This document shows, in pieces, positions 33,150 to 44,612 of a stretch of DNA of 64,000 nt. Origin of the DNA: Patella vulgata (Eukaryota > Mollusca > Gastropoda > Patellidae); assembly GCF_932274485.2 (NCBI RefSeq), contig NC_065881.2, positions 868,501-932,500 of the forward strand, read 5' to 3'. A program made the position numbers and the translations under genes. The notes under the pieces are model-generated. The model was not told the DNA's origin, ran no database searches, and saw only the letters and a program-made list of their open reading frames with translations. The stretch's first letter is position 1. Every line of letters begins with the position of its first letter.

Positions 33150-34088
33150 ATTAAAATTGGCCGTGTCGCGTGCACCGCAGATAGCTCCATGTTTAGACAT
33201 ACGAATTCTGATGGTATTTTTATTACGATATATTCCATTAGCAGGCGCTGGCTTTCTATCTCGGTGTTGCGTGAAATCTAGTAGTTAACTTATACTTAAG
33301 ATATCCTTTGAATACGGGCCTATCTCCACTAAATGAAGCATCGCATTTGACAGCTAACGCATCCTAAGCGAGTCATGTTTGTTATTGTTCTATTGCACGC
33401 TCTACATCATATCCATGTTAGCGTTAAATCAAAACAAAAATAATAATTAAGAAGCTCGTAAATATCTTTATTTTGTCTAGAATAAGATGCATAAAAATCA
33501 TGAACATGTCTTGTGTTTAAATATATTACAACTTCCTTGAATACGGTATATTTATTACCGGTACGTTCTATCTCCATCGTTACTAGACAGCATGTTGATA
33601 TACTGACAATAAATCCATTAATATATATTCCCAAATATATCTCATAATGTTATTTTATATTGTTTTAGGTCATGGATAATTCTAAGCTACTACGTGCCTC
33701 TTTTGCTGACACGGTTGTATTTGGTGCGTCATCTGATGGCCATATTTATGTTAACATTGAACGAGTATCGAATCGTAGTCGATTCACCATTACCAATATT
33801 CCAAAAGATCTTTTGGTGTCATCACTTAAAGACATGATACAGGATCATGATGGTATACCACCCGACCATCAGAAACTATTGTATATTAATGGTAATAATC
33901 ATCAATATACTCTGAAGAATCATCGTGTATTATCCTACTATCATGTTTTTTATGGTTCTACTATATACTTAGCTGATCTGAGATCTGATGATGGGCCGTT
34001 TGATTTGAAAAGACAAAGAGATGATGGTTGTAAGATCGTGTCGGGTTTGGTGGATCTGTTCGAACAACACCGCTCCAATGGCCCCTAA
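33150..34088 (+). CDS. Ubl unit 2: ubiquitin-like protein, 138 aa
   Basis: The coding exon follows TTGTTTTAG (acceptor at 33668), with ATG at 33672 and TAA at 34086. Residues 24-104 align to the whole ubiquitin fold: IYVNIERVSNRSRFTITNI for strands 1-2, SLKDMIQDHDGIPPDHQKLL for the helix and following turn, and GSTIYLADLR for the last strand. IQD-x-x-GIPP-x-x-Q is the clearest signature. The Gly-Gly end is absent; a 34-residue basic/acidic tail (SDDGPFDLKRQRDDG...) follows instead. The N-terminal 23 residues differ from units 3 and 4. The R block shared with units 3 and 4 starts near 33160. I expect a non-conjugated ubiquitin-like adaptor; the partner is unknown. Confidence 0.75.
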
Positions 34089-34166
34089 ATGATTAAAATC
34101 GATAAATCCTATTCTTATATTGTATTTTATATATATATATATATGTTTCCGTTTATAGGCCTAACG

Positions 34167-34427
34167 GGGGGGGGGGGGTGGATGGCTGAATGGTTAGCGT
34201 GCTCGCGCTGTATCATAAAGTCTGTCATTGAGTCGACTGGCGTGGTTTCGAATCCCCGGTTGTACGTGGCAAGGAGTAGGGTCGCCTGTCCAACCTCGTG
34301 GGTTTTCTCCGGGTCCTCCGGTTTCCTCCCACTGCTAATTATGTAAATAAAATTAAACCAAATGTTAGTCCCGAAATGACCTAGTTTGTGTCGAGTGTAC
34401 GTTAAACCCCATTTCTCTCTCTCTCTC
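34167..34427 (+). mobile_element. SINE-A copy with perfect 15-bp target duplication
   Basis: TTTATAGGCCTAACG flanks the copy at 34152-34166 and 34428-34442. Head, body and (TC)n tail are present; a short stretch of the body after CACTGCTAA is deleted. It lies in the 3' flank of Ubl unit 2. Confidence 0.95.
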
Positions 34428-34602
34428 TTTATAGGCCTAACGATATATAATACGCGTTCTGGCTTTCTTCACATAATCTTCTTTATTTAAACATCTGTTT
34501 CCTATGTACAATTTATCAATTGTTATAAACTATTATTATATAATTATTTTAATCCTAAGCTGGTATAGTCTGGTGATCGGCTCGCCCTAGCAATACCCAG
34601 AG

Positions 34603-34606
<4 letters not shown>

Positions 34607-34668
<62 letters not shown>
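34607..34668. repeat. (TA)n microsatellite
   Basis: About 30 TA repeats with one interruption, followed by AT-rich sequence. Confidence 0.95.
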
Positions 34669-34669
<1 letters not shown>

Positions 34670-34959
34670 GTAAGACCCTAGCGATACCCATCTCCTTCAA
34701 CCGGGTTAGATATTAAAGGAGGCACATTTTTATAGAAGGTTTTTATTTGTATATATACTTGTTTTATTTTTAAAATATCTGATATACATTAAATATTGTT
34801 ATTTAATTTTAATAGTGTTAACTGTTATACTTGTTTTTATTTATGGATATTAATATTATGTGACTTCATTTAAAACCATTTATAAAATCCATTTCAATGG
34901 AAATAAACAAAATTTGAAAAGAAAAACAATAAATATATATTGCATTAAAAATCCCATTT

Positions 34960-36165
34960 CAATCAAAATGAAATATATATTATCTTATCTGGAAATAGAT
35001 AAGATCATCAAAACATCGTCATTAGCATCGTGCACTCTAGATCACATTCCTACTTGCCAACTAAAACAGTGTTTTGAAGTGATGTTCCCAGCTATCACGA
35101 ATATTCTAAATTTCTGGCTGTATGTCGGGGGTTCTGAAAGAGGCGTTAGTGTTTCCGCTACTACTAAAACAGCCCAGTCTTGATAAAAAATTACTAAAGA
35201 ATTACAGACCGGTTTCTAATCCTTCTTTTCTTTCAAAAATTATTGAGAAAGCTGTTTTATTCGAATTTAAGAGACATTTGCATCATAATAACCTCAACGA
35301 AGAGTTCCAATCTGCATATAGAAAACAACACAGCACTGAAACCGCCTTATTACGTGTTCAAAATGACATTTCCAAACGACATGGATAATAAACAAACATG
35401 AGTACTAGTCCTGCTTGATCTAAGCGCTGCGTTTGCCACGATAGACCACTTAGGCTTTTTAAAAGGTTGCTGAACAACTTTGGTGTTAGTGGAATAGCCC
35501 TTACATGGTTCCAGTCATACCTTGAAAACCGTACACAGACAGTTGTTATCAAAGGTTCCACGTCTAAATCAACGCCACGGTCTTAAAGTATGGCGTGTCA
35601 CAGGCTCCGTTCTCGGCCCTTTAGTGTTTACTACGTACACAACATCTTTAGAAAATGTTATTCGTAAACCCGCTCTTAACTACCATCTGCATTCAAATTT
35701 ATATAACTTTTGAGTCTTCTTCTGAAATATGCAAACTTGAGGCCTGTTTATCAGATATGCGTAAATGGATGGACTCAAATTTATTAAAACTCAACGATGA
35801 AAAAACAGTAATAATGAAAGTCGGCAGCAGACAGCAACTACTAAAATCTAAAACAGAAAACTATCAAAATGGCAATATCTCTATTAAACCAACAGATTCT
35901 GTAAAAATCTTGGTGTTTATTTTGACTCTCATCTGGACATGAATAGACAAATCTCGGCCATGTGTAAAAGTATTAATTTTCAGATTTATAATATTGGAAA
36001 AATTAGATCTTTCATTGATAGTGACACGACTAAAATGCTGGTAAACACTATGGTTACATCAATACTGGCCTACTCTAATTCACTTTTTGTACAATCTACC
36101 AGAAAACAAAATTAAACGACTTCAGAAACTTCAAAATAAAGCAGCCCGGATCATAACCAAGACTA
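34960..36165 (+). mobile_element. CR1/L2-group LINE relic
   Basis: The translation gives TLDHIPTCQLKQC, KNYRPVSNPSFLSKIIEKAV, QSAYRKQHSTETALLRVQND, then VLLDLSAAFATIDH, WFQSYLENRTQTVVIKG, MRKWMDSNLLKLNDEKT and LQKLQNKAARIITKTK. Several frameshifts and stops break the frame. The 5' end and the 3' tail are missing; a SINE-B fragment abuts it at 36169. It differs from the LINE at 4180-6930. Confidence 0.88.
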
Positions 36166-36168
36166 AAG

Positions 36169-36393
36169 AAAATGAAATTTTGCCCAGGCAGCTGCGTTAT
36201 CGCCTACTCTTTTATCGAATTCCAACTGACAAGGGGTCTTTTATTTGCATTCCAATGTATACACGGGACCTCGGTTTTTTTTGTCTCACCCGAAGGACTA
36301 GACAGCTGCCCTTGTCAGGCCCTCCGGTCTGCACAACTGACAAGGGGAAACCACGTCGGAAAATCAGGGTGAACTTTCTAGGCCAAAGTAGCA
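36169..36393 (-). mobile_element. SINE-B fragment
   Basis: The middle of SINE-B on the minus strand (GCCCAGGCAGCTGCG, ATCGAATTCCAACTGACAAGG, GACAAGGGGAAACCACG). Both ends are missing. Confidence 0.8.
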
Positions 36394-37080
36394 GACGATA
36401 AACATCTACTACTAATGGGTGTTCAAGCTGTTTACTATTAATTGCTTGAAGCGAGGACAGAGAATCAGATATAGATGCTCATGATAGGGTCTAAATATGG
36501 TGTTAAATGAAATATGAGTTGGTAAAGATGCTATTTTCGTAGCATACTGCAGGGCCAGTTTATCACGTTCCAGCTAAATAAAGAGAAAATAGAACAAGAT
36601 TTTCCATTGACCCGACTTCCGATTAGGAAAGTAGGTTAAGAGGGCTGGAATGTATGGAAGCTAAATAGGGCCATGATATTTATTTTAATTTTTTACTACA
36701 ATTTCGACTTGAACTTTAATAATGGAACTAGCAGGCGTAAACGATGTGGACTGTTCGCTTATTTCACCGAATGGGGGGTTGGAGGGCCGAATGGTTTGCA
36801 CGTGCACGCTGTATCATAAAGCCTGTCATAACTTTCCTTCGCGATTTAACGATTAAATGGATAATCGATACTATGCTGTTTATCGTACTGACTTTAGTAA
36901 TGATGATCGAGGCTAGGCGGGAATTTCGAACGCTTAGTTCTCGGTTCATAGTGGATCGATTTGAATGAAATCTTCAGCATTTTCACGGTAGAAGTAGACG
37001 AATGTATTGAAGGTATATTATTTAAGAGCAAAATCTGCCTGATGTATGTCTTATTTCTGGCTTCAAATGTTATATATATA

Positions 37081-37312
37081 CTGATGTCCAAAAGAAAGTA
37101 TACACACTAAAAGTATGACTAAGTTTTGTTTAGATTAAAAACATTTGATAAAGCATTACTGAGTTTGTCTCTTGCGTCCAAACTCAACATTTCTAAGCAA
37201 AATAAAAATGTGAAACAAATTGACATTCTACCCAAATACCGTATACCATGGAAAAACGACTTTGGTTGATGCAGCACAAAATGCACAGTGTATACTTTCT
37301 TTTGGACATTAG
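37081..37312. mobile_element. 232-bp Tc1/mariner-type MITE
   Basis: The terminal inverted repeat begins CTGATGTCCAAAAGAAAGTA at the left; the inverted right end begins CTAATGTCCAAAAGAAAGTA. It is bordered by TA on both sides (37079-37080 and 37313-37314). No coding sequence. Confidence 0.88.
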
Positions 37313-38011
37313 TATATTATCATTATGCATTTATTCACACCGAAAGCCAATAATCAACTCTCTAGAAATCATCGAATGGCTGGGGTATTAAGTGGATTAG
37401 ACCATATCCGCCATATGATCGATTAACCTTAATATGAACGCCACTCAATAACATGACCGATCGAGAATTCGTTTATAATCATGGCAATGTTTGGCAATCG
37501 GTTATTTCTTGTCATAACTTCGCCCAAAATGAAACACTTTGACTTAAACATTAAATATATCTATATTGTAACAAAGCATGTATAGAAGAAATCACAGCTC
37601 CACTTTTATTCTAACAGTTCACAAACTTTCTGAAACGTTTAAATTAAAATTGAACATTTAAATATCCACACACTACTTTGGTGATAACATGATCTTCTCC
37701 TTATTATCATATACCCTATGCCATAACTTTTATAACTTTATTTCTATTGTTCAGATAGCAAATTATTTATACAGTTAAACCAGCTAAAAGCCTTTATGTA
37801 AGAGGTACAGTTTTTTTTTCTTCTTCAATTTACAAAAAACAACCCATTTATTCACGACCAAAATAAAATTAGTATTGCATCATAAGGTCTATAATTAAGT
37901 CATGTGGCGTGTTTCCGATTTTCCGCTTGTACGTGACGAGTGAGTTTTCTCCGAGTTTTCCGGTTTCCTACCACTGTTAAATCGAATTAATGAAAGCAGA
38001 TTAATGAAATA

Positions 38012-38292
38012 AAGAGAGAGAGAGAGAGAAATGGGGTTTAACGTCCACTCGACACAAACTAGGTCATTTCGGGACTAACATATGGTTCAATTTTATTTCA
38101 ATAATTCGCTTGCGCGTAGGGGTCTTTAGCAGTGGGAGGAAACCGGAGGACCTGGAGAAAACCCACGAGGTTGGACAGGCGACCCTACTCCTTGTCACAT
38201 ACAACCAGAGAATCGAAACCACGCCAGTTGACTCAATGACAGGCTTTATGATACAGCGCGCACGTGCAAACCATTCGGCCCTCCAACCCCCC
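38012..38292 (-). mobile_element. SINE-A copy, full length
   Basis: (TC)n tail at 38012, head ending in the C-run at 38292. The right arm of the inverted duplication cuts through it. Confidence 0.93.
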
Positions 38293-38604
38293 ATTCGGTG
38301 AAATACGCGAACAGTCCACATCGTTTACGCCTGCTAGTTCCATTATTAAAGTTCAAGTCGAAATTGTAGTAAAAAATTAAAATAAATATCATGGCCCTAT
38401 TTAGCTTCCATACATTCCAGCCCTCTTAACCTACTTTCCTAATCGGAAGTCGGGTCCTTCACATAGTCAGCAGTCTTTTTGGGTGTGTCGATGGGTGTTT
38501 CTTAAACGTCTGAATAACTGTGTACAAATCACGATCTATTTGTAAGGCCAACTTCAAGTTTGGTCAAAGGTCACGAGATGTGAATAGACCCATTAACCAT
38601 AAAT

Positions 38605-38851
38605 GAAATGAAATGAAATGAAATGGGGTTTAACGTCCTACTGTTCTGCTCCTATACTGGGCTAATGAAGACGGGCATACGCCATACAGTGTGTTATGAG
38701 GGCAATTTTGCCCGGGCAGCGGCGCTACGGCCTACACTTATATCGAATTCCAACTGCTAAGGGATCTTTTACGTGCACGCCAATACAGCTAGGGATCGAA
38801 CACCCGACCTCCAGGCTAGCGAGCCAGCGTCTTACCCACTTAGCCACCTTC
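38605..38851 (-). mobile_element. SINE-B copy with internal deletion
   Basis: The tail and the head are both present, but about 130 bp of central body is missing. Flanks are ACCATAAAT at 38596-38604 and 38852-38860, a 9-bp target duplication. So the deleted form itself may have been the mobile source. Confidence 0.85.
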
Positions 38852-38877
38852 ACCATAAATAGACCATCTAATAGTAT

Positions 38878-39296
38878 GTCATTTCGGGACTAACATATGG
38901 TTTAATTTTATTTCAATAATTCGCTTGCGCGTAGGGGTCTTTAGCAGTGGGAGGAAACCGGAGGACCCGGAGAAAACCCACGAGGTTGGACAGGCGACCC
39001 TACTCCTTGCCACGTACAACCGGGATTCGAAACCACGCCAGTCGACTCAATGACAGACTTTATGATACAGCGCGGGCACGCTAACCATTCAGCCATCCAA
39101 CCCCCGTCATCGGCAAAAGATTGAACTCTTCAGCAAATGATAAAGTTAAGGAAATAAGAGAGGGAGAGAGAGAAATGGGGTTTAACGTCCACCCAACACA
39201 AACTAGGTCATTTCGGGACTAAAACATGGTTCAATTTTATTTCATTTAGCAGTGGGAGGGACCCGGAGAAAATCCACGAGGTTGGACAGGCGACAA
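38878..39296 (-). mobile_element. Two SINE-A copies, both partial
   Basis: 38878-39106 has head and body but lacks the 3' tail. 39151-39293 has the tail and a body with a large deletion. They lie in the same orientation, about 45 bp apart. Confidence 0.85.
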
Positions 39297-39359
39297 GGAA
39301 ATAAGATATACCTGACCTAAAAATAACCCTGCAGAGAGCCTTTAATAATTGAAACCTCG

Positions 39360-39470
39360 TCCAGTGCATTTTGTTTTAGTTTATACAAATTCACTCCCCT
39401 AACCCTTACCCTGGACCTAGCCCTAATGCTTACCCGAACCCTAACCTACAATTTCGCCAAAAATCACGTG
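39360..39470. other. Degenerate CCCTAA-like run
   Basis: CCCCTAACCCTTACCCTGG...CCCTAATGCTTACCC...AACCCTAACCT loosely resembles telomere repeats of the CCCTAA strand, but units are irregular. It lies upstream of the unit 3 promoter. Confidence 0.35.
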
Positions 39471-39576
39471 ACCTAACCTTATTTACATCTCAGCGACCTT
39501 GACGCAAATTGAGTTGGCCTTAACAAATAGATTTAGCTATCACGTCCTGTGTTGATGCGCGTTTGGCATAGTTTAT

Positions 39577-39713
39577 CTATTTATAGATAAATGGAAATAC
39601 CCACTTCTTGATCCCGCTATCTTGTTGGAGGGAAATACCACTTGAGACTGCTGACGTGTTGGAGGTAAATTGTTGTAACAGTGCGAGCATAACGGTACAA
39701 CTGTCCATTGTAG
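39577..39713 (+). promoter_or_regulatory. Ubl unit 3 core promoter and non-coding exon 1
   Basis: A TATA-like TATTTATAGATAAA at 39579-39592 is followed by a conserved stretch ending CATTGTAG|GTGAGT at 39713. The same block occurs at 47295-47450 (unit 4) and 52384-52490 (unit 5). Conservation of both the TATA-like motif and the donor across units supports a promoter plus first exon. The transcription start, about 30 bp after the TATA-like motif, is inferred. In unit 4 the donor reads TTGAGT. Confidence 0.5.
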
Positions 39714-42508
39714 GTGAGTTTTTATTTACATCCACATTTAAATAATAATTTAGCTAAGATTAGGACAGAACATATTTTATAATATTTAATTAATACATTT
39801 TAACTGAACATGTTATGTAAGACTGTGGTGGCAGGTCACGTACACATGACCGTAAAGTCGAAATAAGTTTACTTTAAAAATGGGCATACAGTAAATAATT
39901 TTGGCAGTTTTATCATTAAAATAGATTTAGACCCATATACAGAATTAAATATTTTCTTGCTTTTATTAAATGAAATATGAATAGAAACTTCCTGCAGTTA
40001 TCGTCAGAAACAGTTATTACTATGGAATTTCATCTCGGGTCAACCTACGGAAGCTAAATAGGGCCATTCTATTTTTATAATGTGCTGTAAATTTAAACTT
40101 GGGTTACTTATAGTTACTTCTATTGTATATTGTTGATTTTTTCCAGTGGTTATACAAGATCCAGCTTCAACTGAATAATTTCAGTGGTTATACAAGATCC
40201 AGCTTCAACTGAATAATTCCAGTGGTTATACAAGATCCAGCTTCAACTGGATAATTTCAGTGGTTATACAAGATCCAGCTTCAACTGAATAATTCCAGTT
40301 GGCAATTGAATAATTCCAGTGGTTATAAAAACCCCTCGTCCCCTGAAGAGGTGAGTACATGTAACTATTCCCCCTAGCACGCGATGAAAGGGTCTACATA
40401 CCAGGGGCGGATCCAGGAATTTTTGCAGGAGGGGGTTTGCCAGGTTCCTGTCATCATCGTCTCTAAATTACATAGGCATACAAATTGAGCTTTTTAAAGA
40501 GAGGAATCATTTTTATAATGATGTAGGAACAACATTGTGATTTAATTTCATTGATGCAAGGCATCCATTTTATTTTATGTGGCTGTGCAGGGTGGGGTTT
40601 GGACCCCCCCCCCCTCTCGATCCGCCCCTGCATACATACAAACTACTACAATAGAGTTACTAAAATAAAATAAATATTAAAGTTTAGCTAGAGGCGTGCG
40701 AAACATTACTCCATCAGACAATACAATTAAAGGAGGCCATGTCGCGTGCACCATAATTAGCTCAATGTTTAAACAGACACTGGTGGTATTAAAGATTACG
40801 ATACTTTATATTATCAAGCCCTTTATTCTGATGATATTTTTAATACGGTCCTTTCCATTATCAATCTTATGATCACTGTGGGAATTTCTAACATTGTTTT
40901 CTTCAAGGAGCAGTAGTGTAGGACGAGCCCTTAACAGAATGTGAAATAAATAGTATGCCGTAGCGCCACTGTCCGAACCGAATATCTCTGATAGCACTGC
41001 ACGACGTCATTTTCCCGGTTGATGAAGACAAACAGGACATCAAAAACTCCGGTTCATTTATTGTGTTGACGATTCCATACAAAAGATGTGGAAATGTGTA
41101 TATTTATGTTTGCATGTCTTATATAAGTAGGGGGGTTGGATGGCTGAATGGTTAGCGTGCGCGCGCTGTATCATAAAGTCTGTCATTGAGTCGACTGGCG
41201 TGGTCTCGAATCCTCGGTTGTACGTGACAAGGAGTAGGGTCGCCTGTCCAACCTCGTGGGTTTTCTCCGGGTCCTCCGGTTTCCTCTCACTGCTAAAGAG
41301 CCCTACGCGCAAGCGAATTATGTAAATAAAATTAAACCATATGTTAGTCCCGAAATGACCTAGTTTGTGTCGAGTGGACGTTAAACCCCATTTCTCTCTC
41401 TCTCTTATATAAGTACGTTGCTATTGAAACAGAATCTATGACTATAGCACTTGAATTTATATCGTCACGAACAATGACTGCCACATTGAAATATGGTAGT
41501 ATATTGTCGTCGTTCACAATTGATAGAGGCTAAATTTAAGTTAATATCCGAATGGCGTTAAATTTATACACGTTGTTTATGGCTATGAGACGAAGGAGCC
41601 CATTGATTTTCAACGATTTCCGATAATTAGGGCCAGAGTTATGGCTCTTGACCACGTTCAAAAATCTTATGGACGCTCTTTAGACTAAGGTGAGTATCCG
41701 ATTGACTATAAATTTAAACACAGTGTTTAAAACAAAGAGACAAAAAAGTCTATGGCTCGTCAACGATTTCCGATAATTTCTGCTAGAGTTATGGTCCTTC
41801 ATCAGTTGTAAAATCTTGTGAATGTGCTAGAGGCTAATGTTAATATCAATTTATACACTGTGTTTAAGGTCATGAGAAAAACAATCGAAAACAAATTCTA
41901 ATGATTTCTGATAATTATCTACTGGTAATCCGATTTTAGTGTGTTGTAAATGTCCACCTTACAGACAAAAGAAAAAATATGCCACAAACCTTGTTGATTG
42001 CTCAGACGACTTAGCTGTTGTGCGCATATGTTTCGTTGCATGACAACCTATCTTTGGTTTTCCCAAAGAAATAAGTAGCAATTTTTTTTAAAGTTTTCCA
42101 AAAGTTTTCAAATTATGAATTATTACGTCGGTTTTTTATTATTATTTTTTTTTAGAGATGAGTGGATTTTTTTCTTCATTCTTTGAACCTGCAGTCTGTA
42201 AGGCTAGGGCTGAATATCCAGTCTCTCAATACATAGACGTTTACATACAAAGAATATCAAATGGTAGTCGATTCATCATTACCAACATCTCAGAAGATCT
42301 GTATGTATCAGCACTGAAAGACTTGATACAGGATCATAATGGTATACCACCTAATCATCAGAAACTATTTTATATTGATGGTAATAATGATCAACATACT
42401 CTGAAGAGTCATCATAAATTATCTTACTATCATGTTACTGATGGGTCTACTATATATTTAGCTGATCTCAGAACTGATGATGCTTCACCTCGCTTGAGGA
42501 GACGCTAA
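39610..42508 (+). CDS. Ubl unit 3: ubiquitin-like protein, 116 aa
   Basis: The model has exon 1 ending 39713, exon 2 at 40147-40350 (after TTTTTTCCAG, ending GAAGAG|GTGAGT) and a coding exon after TTTTTTTAG at 42155. ATG is at 42158 and TAA at 42506. Residues 1-9 are MSGFFSSFF; residues 25-105 form the ubiquitin fold (IDVYIQRISNGSRFIITNIS, ALKDLIQDHNGIPPNHQKLF, STIYLADLR). Lys27 of ubiquitin is kept; positions 29 and 33 are Leu and His. The tail is TDDASPRLRRR, so there is no Gly-Gly and no conjugation site. This is the best-preserved member of the family in the window. Function unknown; probably a cytosolic or nuclear adaptor, by inference. Confidence 0.78.
40147..40350 (+). repeat. 39-bp tandem repeat forming non-coding exon 2 (unit 3)
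   Basis: About five copies of a 39-bp unit built on CAGTGGTTATACAAGATCCA and GCTTCAACTGAATAATT. Each copy carries its own TTCCAG or TTTCAG acceptor-like end. Unit 4 has two to three diverged copies (48250-48342) and unit 5 about one (53040-53076), so copy number varies between paralogues. Confidence 0.8.
40402..40632. mobile_element. MITE with GGGGCGGATCC ends
   Basis: Left end CAGGGGCGGATCCAGG, right end CGATCCGCCCCTG, about 230 bp with a C-run near the right end. The ends are of the type seen in hAT-derived MITEs. The flanks (ACATAC / CATACA) do not give a clean 8-bp duplication. Confidence 0.65.
40728..41060. other. Shared Ubl block R and diverged SINE-B tail
   Basis: 40728-40835 (GGAGGCCATGTCGCGTGCACC...) matches 33150-33245 in unit 2 and 48552-48668 in unit 4, marking it as part of the duplicated unit's intron. 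40935-41050 is a diverged SINE-B 3' part. Confidence 0.6.
41130..41402 (+). mobile_element. SINE-A copy with 13-bp target duplication
   Basis: TCTTATATAAGTA at 41117-41129 and 41403-41415. Full-length SINE-A in the last intron of Ubl unit 3. Confidence 0.95.
41450..42120. other. Intronic stretch with weak repeats
   Basis: Three loose copies of ATTTATACAC...GTGTTTAxGxCxATGAGAxxAA...CAACGATTTCCGATAATT recur, an old tandem repeat. Nothing else recognised. Confidence 0.5.
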
Positions 42509-42539
42509 CATGGTTGTTCCAAGACCAGAGTTCAATCTA

Positions 42540-43105
42540 GTAAATACAGGTAGACACAGGTATATATTACAGGTAATGTTACCAGGTAAATACAGGTAAT
42601 GTTACCAGGTAAATACTGGTAGTGTTATCAGGAATATACATGTAATATTACCAGGTAGATACAGGTAATGTTACCATGTAGATACAGGTAATGTTACCAG
42701 GTAGATACAGGTAATGTTATCTGGTAAATACAGGTAATGTTATCAGGTAAATACAGGTAATGTTATAAGGTATTTTACAAATGTAGATCTAGACTTAGTT
42801 AGTCCAGCCATCAGTTTAAAGTTCTATATATATTACAAACATATATCTAGACTTGGTTAATCCAGTCATCCAGTGCGGTTTATATTACAAATGTAGATCT
42901 AGACTGGGTTAATCCAGTCATCCAATGCTATATATATTACAAATGTAGATCTAGACTGGGTTAATCCAGTCATCCAGTGCTATATATTACAAATGTAGAT
43001 CTAGACTGGGTTAATCCAGTCATCCAGTGCTATATATATTATACATGTAGATCTAGACTGGGTTAACCCAGTCACCCAATGCCATATATTACAAATGTAG
43101 TTCTT
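42540..43105 (+). repeat. Two minisatellites 3' of Ubl unit 3
   Basis: 42545-42775 repeats a 22-23 bp unit, CAGGTAATGTTACCAGGTA-(G/A)ATA. 42780-43100 repeats a 50-55 bp unit with ATATTACAAATGTAGATCT, AGACTGGGTTAATCCAGTCA and TCCAGTGCTATATA. The same two arrays follow unit 4 (49290-49515; 49530-50060). Each short unit carries a CAG|GTAATG donor-like site. Confidence 0.9.
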
Positions 43106-43113
43106 GTTATATA

Positions 43114-44612
43114 CTATTCAAAAAAAGTAGGGGATATTTGATTTTTAAGTGTTATTAAAGTCACCTAATGAAACTGACGAAGAAACAAATGACAAAATGA
43201 AATGAAGTTCACATTCATCGATTTATTCCAAATGATCGTTAGACTAAGTAAGGCACAGACTGACCATTATAAGGGTAAAATGATACCCGGGGTCAAACAG
43301 CAAAGTTACCACAGCATCACAACCAAGTCAGTAAAGGGTAAATCCTCCTCTGTTTGCCAAACAAGCATTGATCCGACGTGGCATACTCCTAATGAGACGT
43401 CTAAGGTCATTTTGGTCCAGATTGTCCCATTCCTGTTGCAACGCAGCAGCAAGTTCTTGGACATTGGCAGGACGTTGTTGACGTTGACGTAACCTCTGTC
43501 CAAGCATGTCCCAGACATGCTCGATGGGGGAGAGGTCGGGACTCAGTGCTGGCCAAGGTAATGTGGTGATGTTCTGTTGTTGGAGGTAACCTGTAACGAT
43601 CCTGGCCCTGTGACATCTTGCGTTGTCATCCTGGAAGATGAAACGGCGGCCATGACGTCGTGCGAACGGCACAACATGGACTGCCAAGATGTTGTCCCGG
43701 TAGTACTGGCCTGTAACACGCCCAGCAACAGTGATGCCTCCCCACACCTAACAGAACCACCCCCAAATCGATCATGTCTGATGACGTTAACGTCTTGGAA
43801 GCGCTCGTTTCGACGACGCCACACCCTCCTACGTCTGTCCAAAAAATCAACAGTGAACCTTGACTCATCTGAAAACATCACATTGCTCCAGCGTCGATTA
43901 TCCCAGTGTTGACGATCCCTACACCAACAAAGTCTTGCCTGAATGTGATGATCTCTCAAACAAGGGATCACGCGAGGACGTCGGGCGCGAAGGTGACCTC
44001 TATGCAGTCGATTCCGAATCGTCTGGCCACTCACTCTCACACCAGTGTCTGTTTGAAGACGAGCGCTGATCTGATTTGCTGTGATGACACGATTTCTCAA
44101 GGCCAAGGTACGGAAAAATCGATCCTGGGCTTGAGTTGTCGCCCTTGGTCGACCTGAGCGTGGTCTGTCCTGTACAGATTGTGTATCACGGTATCTGGAC
44201 CATAGCCTGCTTATGACAGACGGAGAAACATTCATCGTCCGCGCCACAACCGCCTGTGTTGTGCCGAACTGTAGCATGCCAAGGGCACGTAACCTTTCAT
44301 TTTGGGTAAGCCGACGCATATCAAAATTTGTTTTCTGGTCACTAAAACAATTAAACTGATGTTTCCACCCTGGAATTCAATGCCACAATGACTGTAACAT
44401 TCAAAGTCAGAGTCGTGCAAATCTTGGGTTGGACCCCCATGATGATCCCAAGCATCACCCGCATTCCATGCGGTAGCTATTGGTGCGTTTGGGCGTCACA
44501 TGTAACTGGAAATGTTTCTTCTGTTAGGTTCTATAGTGACTTTTTTCGTAGTCATTTGCATATTTTAGTATTATGCCCCCAAAATCAAATATCGCCTACT
44601 TTTTTTGAATAG
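43114..44612 (-). mobile_element. Tc1-like transposon, copy 2, complete ends
   Basis: Both ends start CTATTCAAAAAAAGTAGG, with TA at 43112-43113 and 44613-44614. Length is 1499 bp. Related repeats at about 44855-44890 and 50065-50100 preserve the unfilled site (CTTGTTATATTCAAATC), confirming TA duplication on insertion. Confidence 0.96.
43328..44319 (-). pseudogene. Tc1-family transposase, frameshifted
   Basis: Starts at 44319 with MRRLTQNERLRALGML. The frame follows copy 1 through the helix-turn-helix region and the first catalytic Asp (FSDESRF). Relative to copy 1 it lacks one T (GTTAGGTG against GTTATGGTG) and 27 bp between GCTGG and GCGTG, so the frame shifts before the second Asp. Downstream, in the new frame, the second Asp, the Glu and the intact Trp codon (IEHVWDMLG) are kept. 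The copy cannot make a full transposase as it stands. Confidence 0.93.

Larger units (their letters stand above)
36609..38456. repeat. 221-bp inverted duplication around a 1.4-kb spacer
   Basis: 36609-36829 is the reverse complement of 38236-38456, with only about two mismatches over the inner 110 bp. The arms include part of the Ubl unit upstream block and the head of a SINE-A copy. The head is cut in the left arm at GCCTGTCAT, but the SINE is complete at the right arm (38012-38292). So the inverted copy was made after the SINE inserted. Confidence 0.88.

Noticed and set aside
39360-39470. Second interstitial telomere repeat
   Set aside because: Only loosely CCCTAA-like with irregular spacing; unlike 61437-61465 it has no run of perfect units.
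33669-42508. Ubl genes as diverged polyubiquitin or true conjugating modifiers
   Set aside because: None has a terminal Gly-Gly or tandem head-to-tail ubiquitin units, and tails continue past the last strand, so conjugation is not supported.
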